Shown here piece by piece: positions 10,579 through 22,400 of a stretch of 64,000 nucleotides of DNA. The translations under genes and the position numbers were made by a program. Within the stretch, counting starts at the first letter, position 1, and the number at the start of each line of letters is the position of its first letter. The DNA is from Phallus indusiatus (taxonomy: Eukaryota; Basidiomycota; Agaricomycetes; Phallales; Phallaceae): the NCBI GenBank assembly GCA_027605045.1, contig JAQFWX010000006.1:1054001-1118000 (forward strand), in the 5' to 3' direction. The notes under the pieces are model-generated. The model was not told where the DNA came from and did not search any database. It worked only from the letters and a program-made list of their open reading frames with translations.

Positions 10579-13500
10579 ATGTCCCAAACGGCTAGTTCTA
10601 ACAACCTAAACGTGCATGCCATTGACAATATCGAAACTCCCGATGACCTGGGGCAAGGTGGCGAAATGTCTGAAAGTATCGAATCGGATTGGTTCTTGCA
10701 GCACGACCGGGATGAACATGATGATAATGGTTCTTCGGGCGAGGCCCGGGGCGACCTTGACCAACGTGAAGGAGTTGATGAATCCACTTTCGACGGTTAT
10801 GAGACAGCACCGACACATAATGAGCCAATTTCCTGGCACGACTCGGAGGAGAACAGTGAACACTCTTCTCAGGCTCAGACTGGTGCTGTGCCAAACGGCA
10901 AACAGGCGGATGAGAAGATAGAGAGATTAGTAGATCTCTTCCGAGATTTTCTTGGTCAGTTTCCTCTTTGATGGTTCAGATGAAAATATCTCTGGCGCTG
11001 ACGCTGCATTTAACTTGTAGAGGCTGCATCCAATCCGGGTCCAGAAACGTCCAATAACAATTCTAATCCTCCACACACTCAACGAAACGCGCCAGCGCGC
11101 AAGAGGCTCTTCGGGTTGAAGAAGGGATTATCGCCAGACGTTGGTTGTGAGTGTTTCTTGAAGTAACTCGTTGTCATCTGCGCACTTTTAACATCTCGCA
11201 ACATAAGCAAATAATCGATATGTCTACGAGCAAAAATATCCACGAGATGAATTCGGGAAAGAGACAGCGGCTAACGCTCGGATTTGGTTGACTTACCTTG
11301 ACGAAGCCGAGGCATTTGATCGTGAGAGAGTGGAAGGGTGGAAAGAAACAGTTGATGTACTACTAGTTTTCGTAAGGAAGCGTTTGTTTGCAATTCTAAT
11401 ATTCAAAGCTCATGTTTTATGTCAGGCTGGTCTCTTTTCCGGCGTTATAACGACATTCATTTCACAGTCTTCCACAAGCCTTCAGCGAGATAACACACGA
11501 GTTACCGCGTCGTTACAATTCGAAACGGTCCAAATACTCAGGGCACAGTTCAGTGGACTACCTATAAGCAATGTACCCTCCTCAACGATAACCCCTAGTT
11601 CACCATTCGCACCGACAACAAATGCATCTTTGGTGAACGGTCTATGGTTCACCAGCCTGGCGATTACGCTTTCTGCAGCGCTGTTTGCAGTGCTTGCTAA
11701 ACAATGGTTGTATTATTACGTGGCTTCGATTTCCGGAACGGCAAATGAAAAAGTGAGAGCGAGGCAATTGCGGTTCAACGGTTTCGAACAGTGGAAGGTC
11801 GCAGCAATCGTCGACCTCCTACCTATTCTCCTTCACTTGGCTGTCGGTCTGTTCCTCACGGGGATTATAATACTGTTGCTCCCACTGGACGCTCACATCG
11901 CCTGGACGATTATCGCGATCACGGGAATCACTTTTACTTTATATTTCACCTCTGTGATATTACCCATTCGATATCCAGAATGCCCCTACACAACCTCGTT
12001 AACGCTTTATGCTGGAATCCTTTTTTTCGCTCTGCAAGAAAGTCCTCGTTGGATTAACAGGATTTTGTGGATTGTTTGGGAAAAAGTGAAACTCAAAGCT
12101 CGGCGTACGATTCAGCGTCTCGTTGACTATACCCTGGGCATCTTCCAGCGTCGTCCCATGTTCATCTCGGACTCTGAGTCGGAGCTGAGTGGTGACAGTA
12201 TTGAAGAACGTCGAGTTGAAGTAATTTCTGCCGAGTTCCCTAAATTCACAAAGTGGAGAGAAGAGAATATAAAGCAAGCTGTCTCAAATGCGACTTTTCT
12301 CGATTCCCAGGCGGTCAATTGGCTTTACATGGCCTCGACTGATAGGAGCGTTCATCGGATTATTGCTCGCTCTGTAGCTGTCTCCCCCACTCTCGCTGAA
12401 CAGTTTGGAGAGACTAGCGGCGCACTCTCTCGTACTCTTGAGGTTAGTGAGACAAATGTCCAGGATTTGCGTTATGGACTTTGTCTGGATCTCTTGGGTA
12501 GTGGCGTTCATCACTGGGATCTACTCAATTATATCTCCGATCATGTGGCTGAAAGTGAGCTGGAGGAAGGAGAGTGTAAAACCTATCTTCGCTTTCCGAT
12601 AATATACATCTGGGGACCCAATCAAATATCCCTCGACAGTTTACTCACCGGCGGTGATTCTGTCAAGCTCCCACTAGCCATGTGGTGTTACCTCCTAAAA
12701 GAGATATCATGGAATTGCGATCTGAATGATACAGTGGCCGCGCATATACTCAATCCTCAATCGTGGTCTCCAAATCTCTTCCATTTGAGTGTCGATCCCA
12801 CTCGTGAACTCGTGGATAGTGCGGGGTTAGTATCCTTCGATAGTGGCGAGTTGGGATGGTGGAAATTTGAATACCTCTTTGATTTCTTCAAACTTGGCAA
12901 ACCTGACTTTTCCTCGGAAACCAAATCCTATGCAACACGCTATCGTCTCCTTATCACCGTCTACCACCAGTTTACCTCCGATCAACCATTAATTACCAAC
13001 AAAGAAGAGAGACAGAAGTCATTGGAAGAACTGTTTGTCAGCTTTCGGTTGTACTCTCGTCACTCTGCTGCACCTCGGACACTCAACGACCGCTTCACTT
13101 TCTTCAAAGAGATTCTCTACGTGGACTCATTCTGGTCCGAGTCTATGACGGATCATGCCAGATTTAGGGCAGCATTGTGCCTGGGCGAAATTAGCGCCAA
13201 AGAGGCTGCCTTATTTCCTTGTACGGATTATCACGAGCTGTCTCTCATATATCAATGGTGTTCACGAGATCTCGACACGGGATTATCATATTACACCTCC
13301 CCCATTTTCACAGTCTTGCTTTTGCCACGGAACCGCCACCATTTATCCACAATCCTCTCGAATGACCCCGAAGCCGCGTCCAACTTACCAACATGTCTTC
13401 GAAACTTGGGGAATTGTCTCATTCCGAGCACAGCGGGCAACGTCATATACCCACTCTTAATGGATCTCCTCAAGTCTGTGAAGATGCCCCTATTCACTGT

Positions 13501-13961
13501 TCTTTACAACTCGGCCGTGCTCATCCAACTATGGAAACTGATGTTGTTGTTCAAGCAAGATCCGAAACCTTTGTTCCTCCTTGTTAAATCTAAACTTGAC
13601 AGAGAAAGGTTGGATGAACTGTTTACTGCCATGAATCTGGAACGACTCAACTCGACGGACCCGTCCTTCTGTGATTCGGAATCTGACGACGAAAGGGCAA
13701 ACTTACACCGTCGGTTGCAGGCATCTTTGCCCGTATTTGGACAAATCATAGGTCGGTCCGAGGAATTATCTACATCCTCAGGTGCAATGGTGGAGAACGA
13801 TCATAATAATGAAGAGCGTGGTCAGGTGCCTGGTTCGAATGAGGTATTTATTCTCAAGGTTTTATCATCATCAGACTGTATGCTAAAGGATATTATGTAC
13901 ACAGCGTCAAGTCTTTTGTCCCATAGCTGATTGGACGAAAAAAGCGTTCGGATACGGGTGA
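10579..13961 (+). CDS. DUF6535 domain membrane protein, gene 2
   Basis: Exons are 10579-10954, 11021-11146, 11208-11371, 11426-13843 and 13905-13961, with introns of 66, 61, 54 and 61 nt. The predicted protein is about 1046 residues. The start ATG is aligned with the ATG of genes 3-6. Exon 1 is acidic and low in complexity and ends in LVDLFRDFL. Hydrophobic segments fall at roughly residues 218-235, 292-313, 346-376 and 380-402. The cassette after the membrane core (ESPRWINRILWIVWEK...ESELSGDSIEERR) matches gene 5 and not genes 1 and 4. Intron 3 is 54 nt without a stop, so retention would keep the frame. In the last exon a TGG found in the paralogs is TGA, which removes about seven C-terminal residues. 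If intron 4 were retained the frame would end at 13930. Confidence 0.85.
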
Positions 13962-14780
13962 TCAAAGCCACCAATAATGAATACTAGTCGCGAACTAGGG
14001 TGCGCATATAGTGAGGTATGGAGAAAGTCGGGTCAAGCGTACTGTGTATTGTTAGAGGAACTTTGAGCTATTTGTGAAGGGCATACAGTCGTACTACTTT
14101 GTCGCTCGGACCGCTGAGAATGTATACATGTGCATCTCCATAATGCTGTTGACTTCCATCCTCTCATTCAGAATCACGGGGTAACGCAGCATTATTAGCA
14201 CGTTCGACAAGGGCCGGGAGACCTGAAACTGTACATCCTGCCAAGGATACCTCGATCGCGTTACTCCAGTAGTGTAATTTCGCCGTTTTCAAAATTCTTG
14301 AGAATATGTTTTGGGAGATGCGAGTAAGAAGGCCGCGGGGTTCGTAAGAGGAAATAATGTTCGTGCTTCAGCAGGGAGAAGATAATATTTGTTATGATAC
14401 AATGACAGCGGATAAATTGTTTGCATACGGACATGCTTAAAAGTATGATCTTCACCAAGAGCGTCTAAAGTTCTGTCAAGGTATGACAGGATTGCCTCAA
14501 CGGGTAGAATGACGCATATTGGAGAGTGCGAGACTGTTGAAGGTTGGATCAAGAAATGGCCGGTAACGGTGAATTGGGAATGTGAGAAATATCATCAATA
14601 CTTGGAGACAGTGAGTAACTGAAAAGTACGCATCGTGTTTTCCAAAATAAAAACGAGATATTTCACCTGGTGTAACCGCAGAGATCCTATTTGGCCTTTG
14701 TTCCCCCGCGCTGAACCGTCCCCAAAGAGCTTGGTAAGTGACGTTGGGAATAAGATAATAAAAATTAAATGGTGCTTTTA
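13962..14780 (-). pseudogene. Degenerate convergent minus-strand gene, block G copy 2
   Basis: The second copy of the convergent gene. It keeps a readable block of about 87 residues (about 14289-14552) with SHSPICVILPVEAILSYLD, EDHTFKHVRMQTIYPLSLYH and ARTLFPLTNPAAFLLASPK. The downstream block LHYWSNAIEVSLAGCTVSG (about 14225-14280) is in another frame. A TGA lies before DGSQQHYGDAHVYILSGPSD. The upstream LGT..ANKGQ block is frameshifted here. Family not recognised. Confidence 0.45.
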
Positions 14781-15105
14781 TGAAGTACGCATACCTACCT
14801 ACCTAGCAGCTGATTAGGCGTACATAGTATATATAACAACGCGTCCTTTTTCGAAAGTGATTTGTATTGAACTTAAAGCGGCTTTGCTTGCTGACCTTTT
14901 TGTCGAAGCGGATGCAGGTATTTTTTTTCCGGCGACTTTGTAGAGAAATAAAGGAAATACAGGTCTAACCTGGGTGGTAGCAGGAGAAGAGATAAACGAT
15001 TGAGTTGTCGCCCCCGGGAATTTCCGATGTGATCTCTGACGGTAACCATCGTCAAACTAGCTTGGATCCGATGCATCCACATTCACGTTGTATCCCAAAG
15101 GCATG
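14781..15105. repeat. 3' flank tail, copy 2
   Basis: It aligns with 4061-4330: the AACGCGTCCTTTTTCGAAAG motif at about 14837, the AAATACAGGTCTAACCTGG segment at about 14952 and GGGAATTTCCGATGTGATCT at about 15016. Unlike copy 1 it runs straight into block D without a Clp1-like fragment. No gene is seen. Confidence 0.45.
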
Positions 15106-15602
15106 TTCCATCAACTGGCAGCGTTATTGACAGCATCTACGACACCAACGTCCAAAACAACCAAAAGGACACTAGATGTGCCACGGCCACGGGACGATAG
15201 AATATCTGCAGGGTTTTCTTTTAATTGGAGGCGCATTTTCACCAAACTGGTACCGTATCCACCACAATTCACCCTAAATCTTACTATGGAAGTAATCACA
15301 AGTGATAGCACCGAAACAAGAAAATGCCTGCAAACAACCGACACATTTCGACGCAATTTGGATGTGGTTCATCGTTCACCAAGTCTCCCGAAGCTTGCGT
15401 TGTTCCTTTTGCAGCAACCCGCGTTGAGGCCAAAAGTACTTTGATTACAGTAAAATGCACTGAACGCTGAATATACACAGTAAGTTCATTCTTCTTTAAA
15501 GCACTTAATAATGACCGCAAGCCTTCCCACTACAAACTATCGGAGTCAACATTCTGTTCTCTGAGCACAAGTTCGTATATCGCAAGTGATGATCTCCTTT
15601 AT
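15106..15602. promoter_or_regulatory. Upstream region (block D) of remnant R2
   Basis: A DUF6535-type upstream region placed before a dead gene. Landmarks are ACAATTCACCCTAAATCTTA (15262), AACCGACACATTTCGACGCA (15337) and a CGCAAGTGATGATCTCCTTT box just before the ATG at 15603. About 200 bp with the TATA-like motif seen upstream of R3 and genes 3-7 is missing. No gene is seen in it. Confidence 0.45.
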
Positions 15603-16290
15603 ATGTCGGAAACAGCTGGACTGAACAGCGTAGAAGTACCTGCCGTCGTTGACAAGGTCGAAGCTCGAAACGACTTGTAGAAAAGTGTCAAAATTGCTGA
15701 AAGTGTTAATTCGGATAAGCTTTCACAGTATACGGTGATGCGGGTTCAGGCGATCACGAACAACATGGTGGATCCGATGTGCCCATTCTAGTCGACAGTT
15801 TCAGGTCACCACGGACAAACTATTTGAACATTGAGAAAAGCGAACACTCTAATGCTCAGGTTGACGCTATGCCAATTAATGGAGAACAGTCCGATGAGAC
15901 CACAGAAAAATTGGTAGCCTCTTCTGCGACCCTCTTCGTCAGTTTTTGGTTTTGTGTCAGATGTAAAGAAAACATGTCGCTGATGCATTTTACATCCAAG
16001 AGGTCGCACAGAATCCAGGTACAGGCCCGGTAATGTCTGGTCATTCTCATACGCGACGAAACATGCCGGGTCAAAATTTTCTTCTGATTGACTAGAGGAT
16101 TATCCACCGAAAGTGGATGTGAGTCCTATACTTTCTCTGTTTATTTACCCATCTTGACATCTTACATTAGCGAATGATTGATACGACTGTGAGCAAAAAT
16201 ATTCATGAAACAAATTTGGAGAGGAGACCGCTGAAACCTGCGTGGATTCCTAGTCATGGTACGGTCTTTGAACCATCATGCAAAATAAGC
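15603..16290 (+). pseudogene. Truncated DUF6535 5' remnant R2
   Basis: It begins with an ATG (15603) and the MSETAGLNSVEVPAVVDKVE-type exon 1. A TAG at about 15679 replaces a Glu codon that is intact in R3. Further pieces match the exon 1 end, intron 1, exon 2 (TACGCGACGAAACATGCCGG) and the first part of exon 3, and all similarity stops at about 16250 near GCGTGGATTCCTAGTCATGG. The transmembrane core is absent. R2 and R4 share the TAG, so they descend from one already damaged copy. Confidence 0.65.
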
Positions 16291-17420
16291 AAATTGACAT
16301 ACTCGTTGGATTCGAAGATTATCTCAACCTACCGGTCATCCGAAAACAAGTTGTCCGTCCAAATATACAATATACAGTTGAAGGTGAGCTCCATCGTATA
16401 TTGAGGTCCGAGTAGACCGAACTTGCTGCCTTATTAAGTTAGAAACGCCTCTCTAAGACCTATAAAAATGATTCCTGCACATCTAAAAAGGGCTGGGTGA
16501 GCAACAGGAGCGCAAGGTTTTCATGGTGCTGCTATGTATGTACCTGCATAAATGGGTCCATTTCGATCACTGATCTCACCCATCGAGTTGGTTAAGAGCA
16601 ACGTTTGGAAACTCATGCGTAGATGAAAACCAAAGCGTTTCTCATAATGGCTTTTGAGCCAAAATGAACGCCCGAGAATGTTTACCCAAAAAGGATCATT
16701 CTGCTCTCACCGCCGACAGGTGAAAAAAGGTGTGGTAACTGGACACAAACTGGAACATCGTGAAAGCTTGAAATTGAACACTATGCGCCTTTGGTATGTC
16801 TGAATAAATGCCAGATAATGGATTTATAGTGTTTCCTCATGAATTGCAAAACTTACCTTCCGGAATGGACATTTATCAAGACATTATCGTGTTTGTGATG
16901 TCCCTAAATCGTCCAAGTTTGGAGTTGAATATCATTTACCCGTGGAAACAAATCTAGAACGCGATTTACGTCGAGAATGACTATACCTCATAAATTCAAA
17001 TTATAAAAGTTGGTGCCCTTAGCTCACAGCCTGACAGGCGGCGGCTGACTGTAGTGAGTCTAGTGACTAGTCTTTGAAAATTTGAAGGCCTGAATTTGAA
17101 AACATTGTTCAAACTCCGCTGGAGCGCGTGCCGAAGATGACAACTCTTATTCCCGCTGTTGAGAACGACAGACGCGTGCTCGTTCGTGATTACTCGAGGA
17201 ATCTATGGAGGTGCTCAATACCACAACACATTCGACGCACATATTCGAAGTGGTATCTACTATTGATGAATTTGAGGGAAAAAACTCGACAATAGACTTT
17301 GGGCCGAGGCAAGAGCCAATGTAGAGGAGGCGGGAGAGTGTACGTACTATTGTTTTCTGCTGTGTGAAATACCTCTTATAGCTGTTTAACTAATGTAGTT
17401 GCAACGGCACTCAGCGGGAA
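16291..17420. repeat. Conserved non-coding block N, copy 2
   Basis: The shorter form of block N. About 500 bp present in copies 1 and 3 are lost between the CCGGTCATCCGAAAACAA and GTCCGTCCAAATATACA segments (about 16330-16365). It keeps the GAGCTCCATCGTATATTGAGG stretch, the CTCTCACCG..AGGTGAAAAA element and the TTCAAACTCCGCTGGAGCG box (about 17110). No frame of note is seen. Confidence 0.55.
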
Positions 17421-18490
17421 GATCCTTTTGATTACAAACTTCCCAGAGACGGGAGCTATATGGTTCTTCCCCCAACGTGCAACACAACAAAAAAAAACGC
17501 CTTTCTCAGGCAAACCAAGACTCAGAAACAAGTTAAACGCAAGTCGGGTAGTCTACTCGCCATCCAGGATCTCCCGATCCTGTATCTCCAGCACCCGTAA
17601 CACCCAAATTGTGCTCGAGACCACACATCCCTCTCCAACATTGTCTACTCATCTTCGGTCTTACTTGTTCGAAAAATTGTTATGAAAGCGGGCGGAGTGG
17701 AAGAGGCGCACGACTTTGGGGACGATAGACGATGGACGTGGACATGACGGACTCTGCTCCAAGCTCCAATTGTAGCCCCGAGGAATCTACTTCTTCATCT
17801 AAACACGCCATTTGATTAGCCGTCAACTAATGCAATCAGCTTCCACGGTTACTATCGACGTAGTTGTATTGGAGATACTCGACCTAGAGCTGAAGAATGT
17901 CCACATGTCCTCGGCAAGTTGAGAATGAGGGCTAAAGAAAGGGTATGTTCAGTCTATTTGTATATTCTCGTCAGCGATACTGATCCCTGTCTCTAGAATA
18001 CTCCAAGCAGTATGTGCATCAACAGCTCAAACACCTCGCGAACTGGAACTCCTTATTCACGCTGCAGCTTCCACATTCCCGCATCTTCACCGTCTACTCT
18101 CGCACCCAACGATGGAGGTGATGGTTCATTCCATCTACGGAATAATTCTCGCGGCGCACTGCGCCGACCTTCCTCTTCTAACAACAGCAGGACACGTGCA
18201 AGAACCGTGACATTTCTGCCTCTTATCACGTATTTTTACATCAAGCAGACTCAAAAATGTCTTCGCAGTCCCGCTCTCATCAACACAAAGTCCTCTAACT
18301 GTCTCAAACCCAACACCCACTTCCAGAACCTAACCTCCGTCTCTCCGACAGCCCACAACTCGCTCAAGCACTAGCATAAACGTGTACAGCACAAGTGCGC
18401 ACGCAGCACGCGTACACGGCTTACCGGCTGACGTGGTCATTCTTGGTGCATCGGATGAGCTTTTGTGGAGGGTCATTCAGGTTGTATGAG
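17421..18490 (+). pseudogene. Clp1-like pseudogene (C6)
   Basis: Exon 1 part at about 17500-17945: GKPRLRNK-like start, Pro-rich piece, AKE..GEVEEAHDFG-type acidic stretch in a shifted frame, ending near a GTATGTTCAG donor at 17942. After a likely intron of about 55 nt, exon 2 part at about 17998-18480: RELELLIHAAASTFP-type, NSRGALRRPSSSNNSRTRA in a shifted frame, the tail LAQALA-type and a DELLWRV equivalent (about 18455). Several stops make it non-functional. Confidence 0.4.
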
Positions 18491-19030
18491 TGGTTTTACT
18501 GATTTAATCTGGATATTAGTACGTCAGCGCAATAATAGGGAAGTTGAATGGGTCGTTTATGTCAAGTGCATATTTGTAATGGTATACAGATTAGAAGAAA
18601 ATAATAATGTTATTTGTACCATTATGATCAAAGGTCTCAATGGAGAAATCGTACCAAACAGCAAAAATCGCCTCGGTCCATCATTGGGCATTTTTAATAA
18701 ACCTCATTCCAGCAAGGATTAGCTATGTTTTGCGTCAGCGGTTTCTTGAGCCGGAACCTTTTTCTAGCTGGCGTAGGAGCTACAAGCCGATAAGCGCCCA
18801 TTCTAAGTGCCCTCCGCCTCCTCTCTCAAATCCAACTCCTACCACTTCCGAATCTTAGCTTCCGACTCGACCCACGCGACTCGTTTGAACATTAGCACAA
18901 ATTTACACGCACAGCACACGCACACGGCTTGTGGGACAACATAGTCGCTCTCGCTGTGTCAGATGAGCTTTTGTGGAGTGTCGTTCAGGTTGTATGGGCT
19001 ATTTTGAAGGACGCAGTAAGTAGTGCTACT
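18491..19030 (+). repeat. Spacer block S and a second Clp1-like tail
   Basis: Block S (about 18491-18810) follows the Clp1-like 3' ends in every unit and contains AAAGGTCTCAATGG and AAAATCGCC..TC motifs. Here it is followed by a second, partial Clp1-like C-terminal tail (about 18830-19015, GATGAGCTTTTGTGGAGTGT). Two copies of the 3' end therefore flank the spacer, which suggests an unequal exchange. Confidence 0.4.
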
Positions 19031-19434
19031 CGTATGGCTACTTTTTGTTATTTGTAATGTATTAGAAAGTGATGTTAATCGTCGTACTACTGTAGTCAGA
19101 TATGGAAATTACGATCGCTCAATCCATTGTGTTATACTCACAGTGCACATTGAAACTATAAACGCTCGCGCTATCGATAAAAGCTGACTGGTTGTGTTTG
19201 TGATTTGATTACCGGAGTAAAAGCATCTGTCATCTAATCAGATTGGTTGTTTGAAAATTCACACAGACTTTTGAACTTCCGCGCACAGGTTGAAATGCGA
19301 GGCGACCGTGACATTTTGACAGGGTGCGTAGTATTTAATAAACAGTATCGGTTTCATAATTCTTTGTACCAACGCTATAAGCATCTCCAACGCCTCAACA
19401 ATAAATCATATATCGCAAGCGGCGGTCTCTCTTT
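19031..19434 (+). promoter_or_regulatory. Promoter region of gene 3
   Basis: Upstream sequence shared with genes 4-7: CCGCGCACAGGTTGAAATGCG (19280), then GTGCGTAGTATTTAATA (19324-19340), a TATA-like element about 100 bp before the ATG at 19435, then CATCTCCAACGCCTCAACA and a TATCGCAAGCGGCGGTCTCT box next to the start. Its position and conservation across copies support a core promoter. There is no experimental evidence. Confidence 0.5.
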
Positions 19435-22400
19435 ATGTCCAAAACAGCTAGTTTGAACGGGATAGGAATGCATCCCATTAGTAGTGGCAGTCTTCCATGG
19501 ACCGAGCCTCAATACGATGATCCCGGAGCTGAAGGCGAAATATCTGGGAGTGTCCTCTCACAGCACGACCAGGATACACGTGTCATTAATAGTTGTTCGG
19601 GAGACCACAGTCAAGATAACGGAACCGGTGCGCCCATTACCGACAGTTCTGAATTGCCATGGAAGAAGAAAATGCAAACCGAGCACTCTCATGTCCAGGC
19701 CGCTGGCGCGATGCCAGTAAATAACCGGCGGACAGACGAGAATATGGAAAGATTGGTGGGCCTCTTCCGAGAGTTTCTTGGTCAGCTTCTCGCTTTGTGA
19801 TTTTAAATGAGAATATCTCCGACGCTGATAGTAAGTATGTTTAATCTGTAGAGGCTGCATCCAACCCCAGTCCAGGAACGTCTAATAAAAATTCTAATCC
19901 TCCGCCCACTCAACGAAACCTCCCAGCACGCAAGAGACTTTTCGGGCTGACAAAAGGATTATTGCCAGAGAGTGGTTGTGAGTATTCTTCTTTTCAAGGA
20001 ACTTCATCTTGCATTTTTAACCACTTGCTACATAAGCCAATAATCGATACGATTACGAGCAGAAGTATCCCCGAGATCGATTTGGAGAGGAGACAGCCGA
20101 AAACGCTCGGATTTGGTTAACCTACCTTGACGAAGCCGAAGCATTTGATCGCGAGAGAGTAGAAGGGTGGAAAGACACAGTGGATGTACTGCTAGTTTTC
20201 GTAAGAAAACGTTTGTTTGTGATTATATTTACCAAAGCTTATATTCTATGTCAGGCTGGTCTTTTTTCCGGCGTCATAACAACCTTCATCTCACAGGCTT
20301 TCACAAACCTTCAGCAAGATAACACACAAGTTGCCGTGTCATTACTATTCGAAACAGTCCAAGTATTACGGGCACAATTCGGTGGGCTATCGATAAATAA
20401 TGTACCCAACTCAACCATTACCCCCACTTCGCCATTTACACCATCCACAAACGCATCTTTGGTGAATGGTCTATGGTTCACCAGTTTGGCGGTTACATTA
20501 TCTGCAGCGCTATTTGCGGTGCTCGCTAAACAATGGTTATATTATTACATGGCTTCGATATCCGGAACGGCAAGTGAAAAAGTGAGGGCGAGGCAGCTGC
20601 GGTTCAACGGTTTTGCACAATGGAAGGTCGCAGCGATCATTGACCTCCTCCCCATTCTTCTTTACCTTGCTGTCGGTCTGTTCCTTATTGGAATTATGAT
20701 ACTATTGTTTCCGCTGGATGCTCATATCGCCTCGACGATTGTAGTGATTACGGGCATCACTTTTACTTTATATTTCGTCTCCGTGATATTGCCCGTTTGG
20801 TGTCCAGAATGTCCATATACCACCTCATTGACGATTTACGCTGGAATTCTCTTTGTCTTTGTACGAGAAAGTCATCGTTGGATTAACACAATCATGGATC
20901 AAGGTTTTCGAATTATTCGGGAAAGGATAAACTTTCAAGCTCGACGTACGATTCAGCATCTCTGTGACTATGTCCTGGGTCTCTTCCGGGATCTCTTCAT
21001 GTTTATCTCGAAGTTGGGTGGTCACGTTCGCCGCAGTCTTGGAAGACATCGACCCAGAATATTCTCTGCTGATTTCCCGAATTTCACAAAGTGGAGAGAA
21101 GAGAATATAAAAAAAGCTGTCAAGAATGCGACTTTTCTCGATTCCCAGGCGGTAAATTGGCTTTACACGGCTTCGGCTGATAGGAGTGTTCATCGGATTA
21201 TTGCTCGTTCTGTAGCTGTCAACCCAACTATCGCTAGACACTTTGAGCATGACAAGAGTTTACTCTCGGATACTCTTGAGGTCAGCGAGACAAATGTTCT
21301 GGATTTGCGCTATGGACTTTGTCTGGATCTCTTGAGTGAGTACTCCTCTCACCCTCACTGGCGTCTACTCAGGTCCATACCCGATCATGTGGCTGAAAGC
21401 GAACTAGAGGAAGGAGAGTATCAAAGCTATCTTTCCGTTTCACATGCTGGTTCATCGCCTTATGGTTTTGATCTCCTTCGTCTGCCCCTTGGCCGTTTAA
21501 TCACCGATGATAATTCTGTCAAACTCCCGTTAGCCATGTGGTGTTGCCTCCTTGAAAGAGCGATGTTGTGGGATGATACCATTGAGCATATACTCAAGCC
21601 TGAAAAGCCCTATCTTTTCAAATGGAAATTTGATCCCACTCGTGAACTGGTATATAACGCAGGGTTAGTGCAGTTTAATAGCGAAGAGCTGGGATGGTGG
21701 AAATTCAAATACCTCTTTAATTACTTCAAACTTGGCGAGCTTGACCTTTCTTCAGAAGCCAAATCTCACGAAAAACGCCATCTCCTCCTTATCGCCATCT
21801 ATCGTCACCTAACCTCTAATATTAGCAATGCCATAGTGAGACGGGAATCCTTGGAACATCTGTTTATTGGCTTCCAGCTATGCCGATCTTCCTTCTATAT
21901 GTCTCGAACACTCAAGCTGAAGAATGAGTTCACTTTCTTCAAAGACATTCTTTGCACAGACTCATTCTGGTCTGAGCCTATGACGAATAGCGCCAGAATT
22001 CATGCAACACGGTGCTTGTTTTTCCGGACCAAAGAGGCTCCCTTATTTCCTCATATGGATTATCACGAGCTCTCTCTCATATATCAATGGTGTTCACGAG
22101 ATCTCAACCGAGATCTTTCACGAGAGTTGTCGTATTACACGTCTTCTATTTTTACAGTCTTGCTCTTGCCACAAAACCGCCACCATTTATCCACACTCCT
22201 TTTGAATGACCCCGAAGCCGTGTTCAACCTATCAACATGTCTTGAGAACTTGTGGGGTCGTCGCTATCCGAACGGGGAAGGTGAAGTCATCTACCCACTC
22301 TTAATGGATCTCCTCGAGTCTGTGGAGATGCCCCCCAGGCTGTTCACCGTTCTTTATGACTTGTCCGTGCTCATCAAACTCTGGAAACTGCTTTTGACTC

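Noticed and set aside
10579..13961. NLR or other known immune-receptor architecture in the C-terminal region of the DUF6535 proteins
   Set aside because: No P-loop, no NACHT or NB-ARC motifs and no regular repeat period are visible. The similarity to recognition families is only in the genomic pattern.
15088..15444. Plus-strand frame with LNLTMEVITSDSTET, also readable at 33498-33830
   Set aside because: The same upstream block in front of genes 4 and 6 (about 28010 and 51290) does not keep the frame, so it is non-coding upstream sequence.
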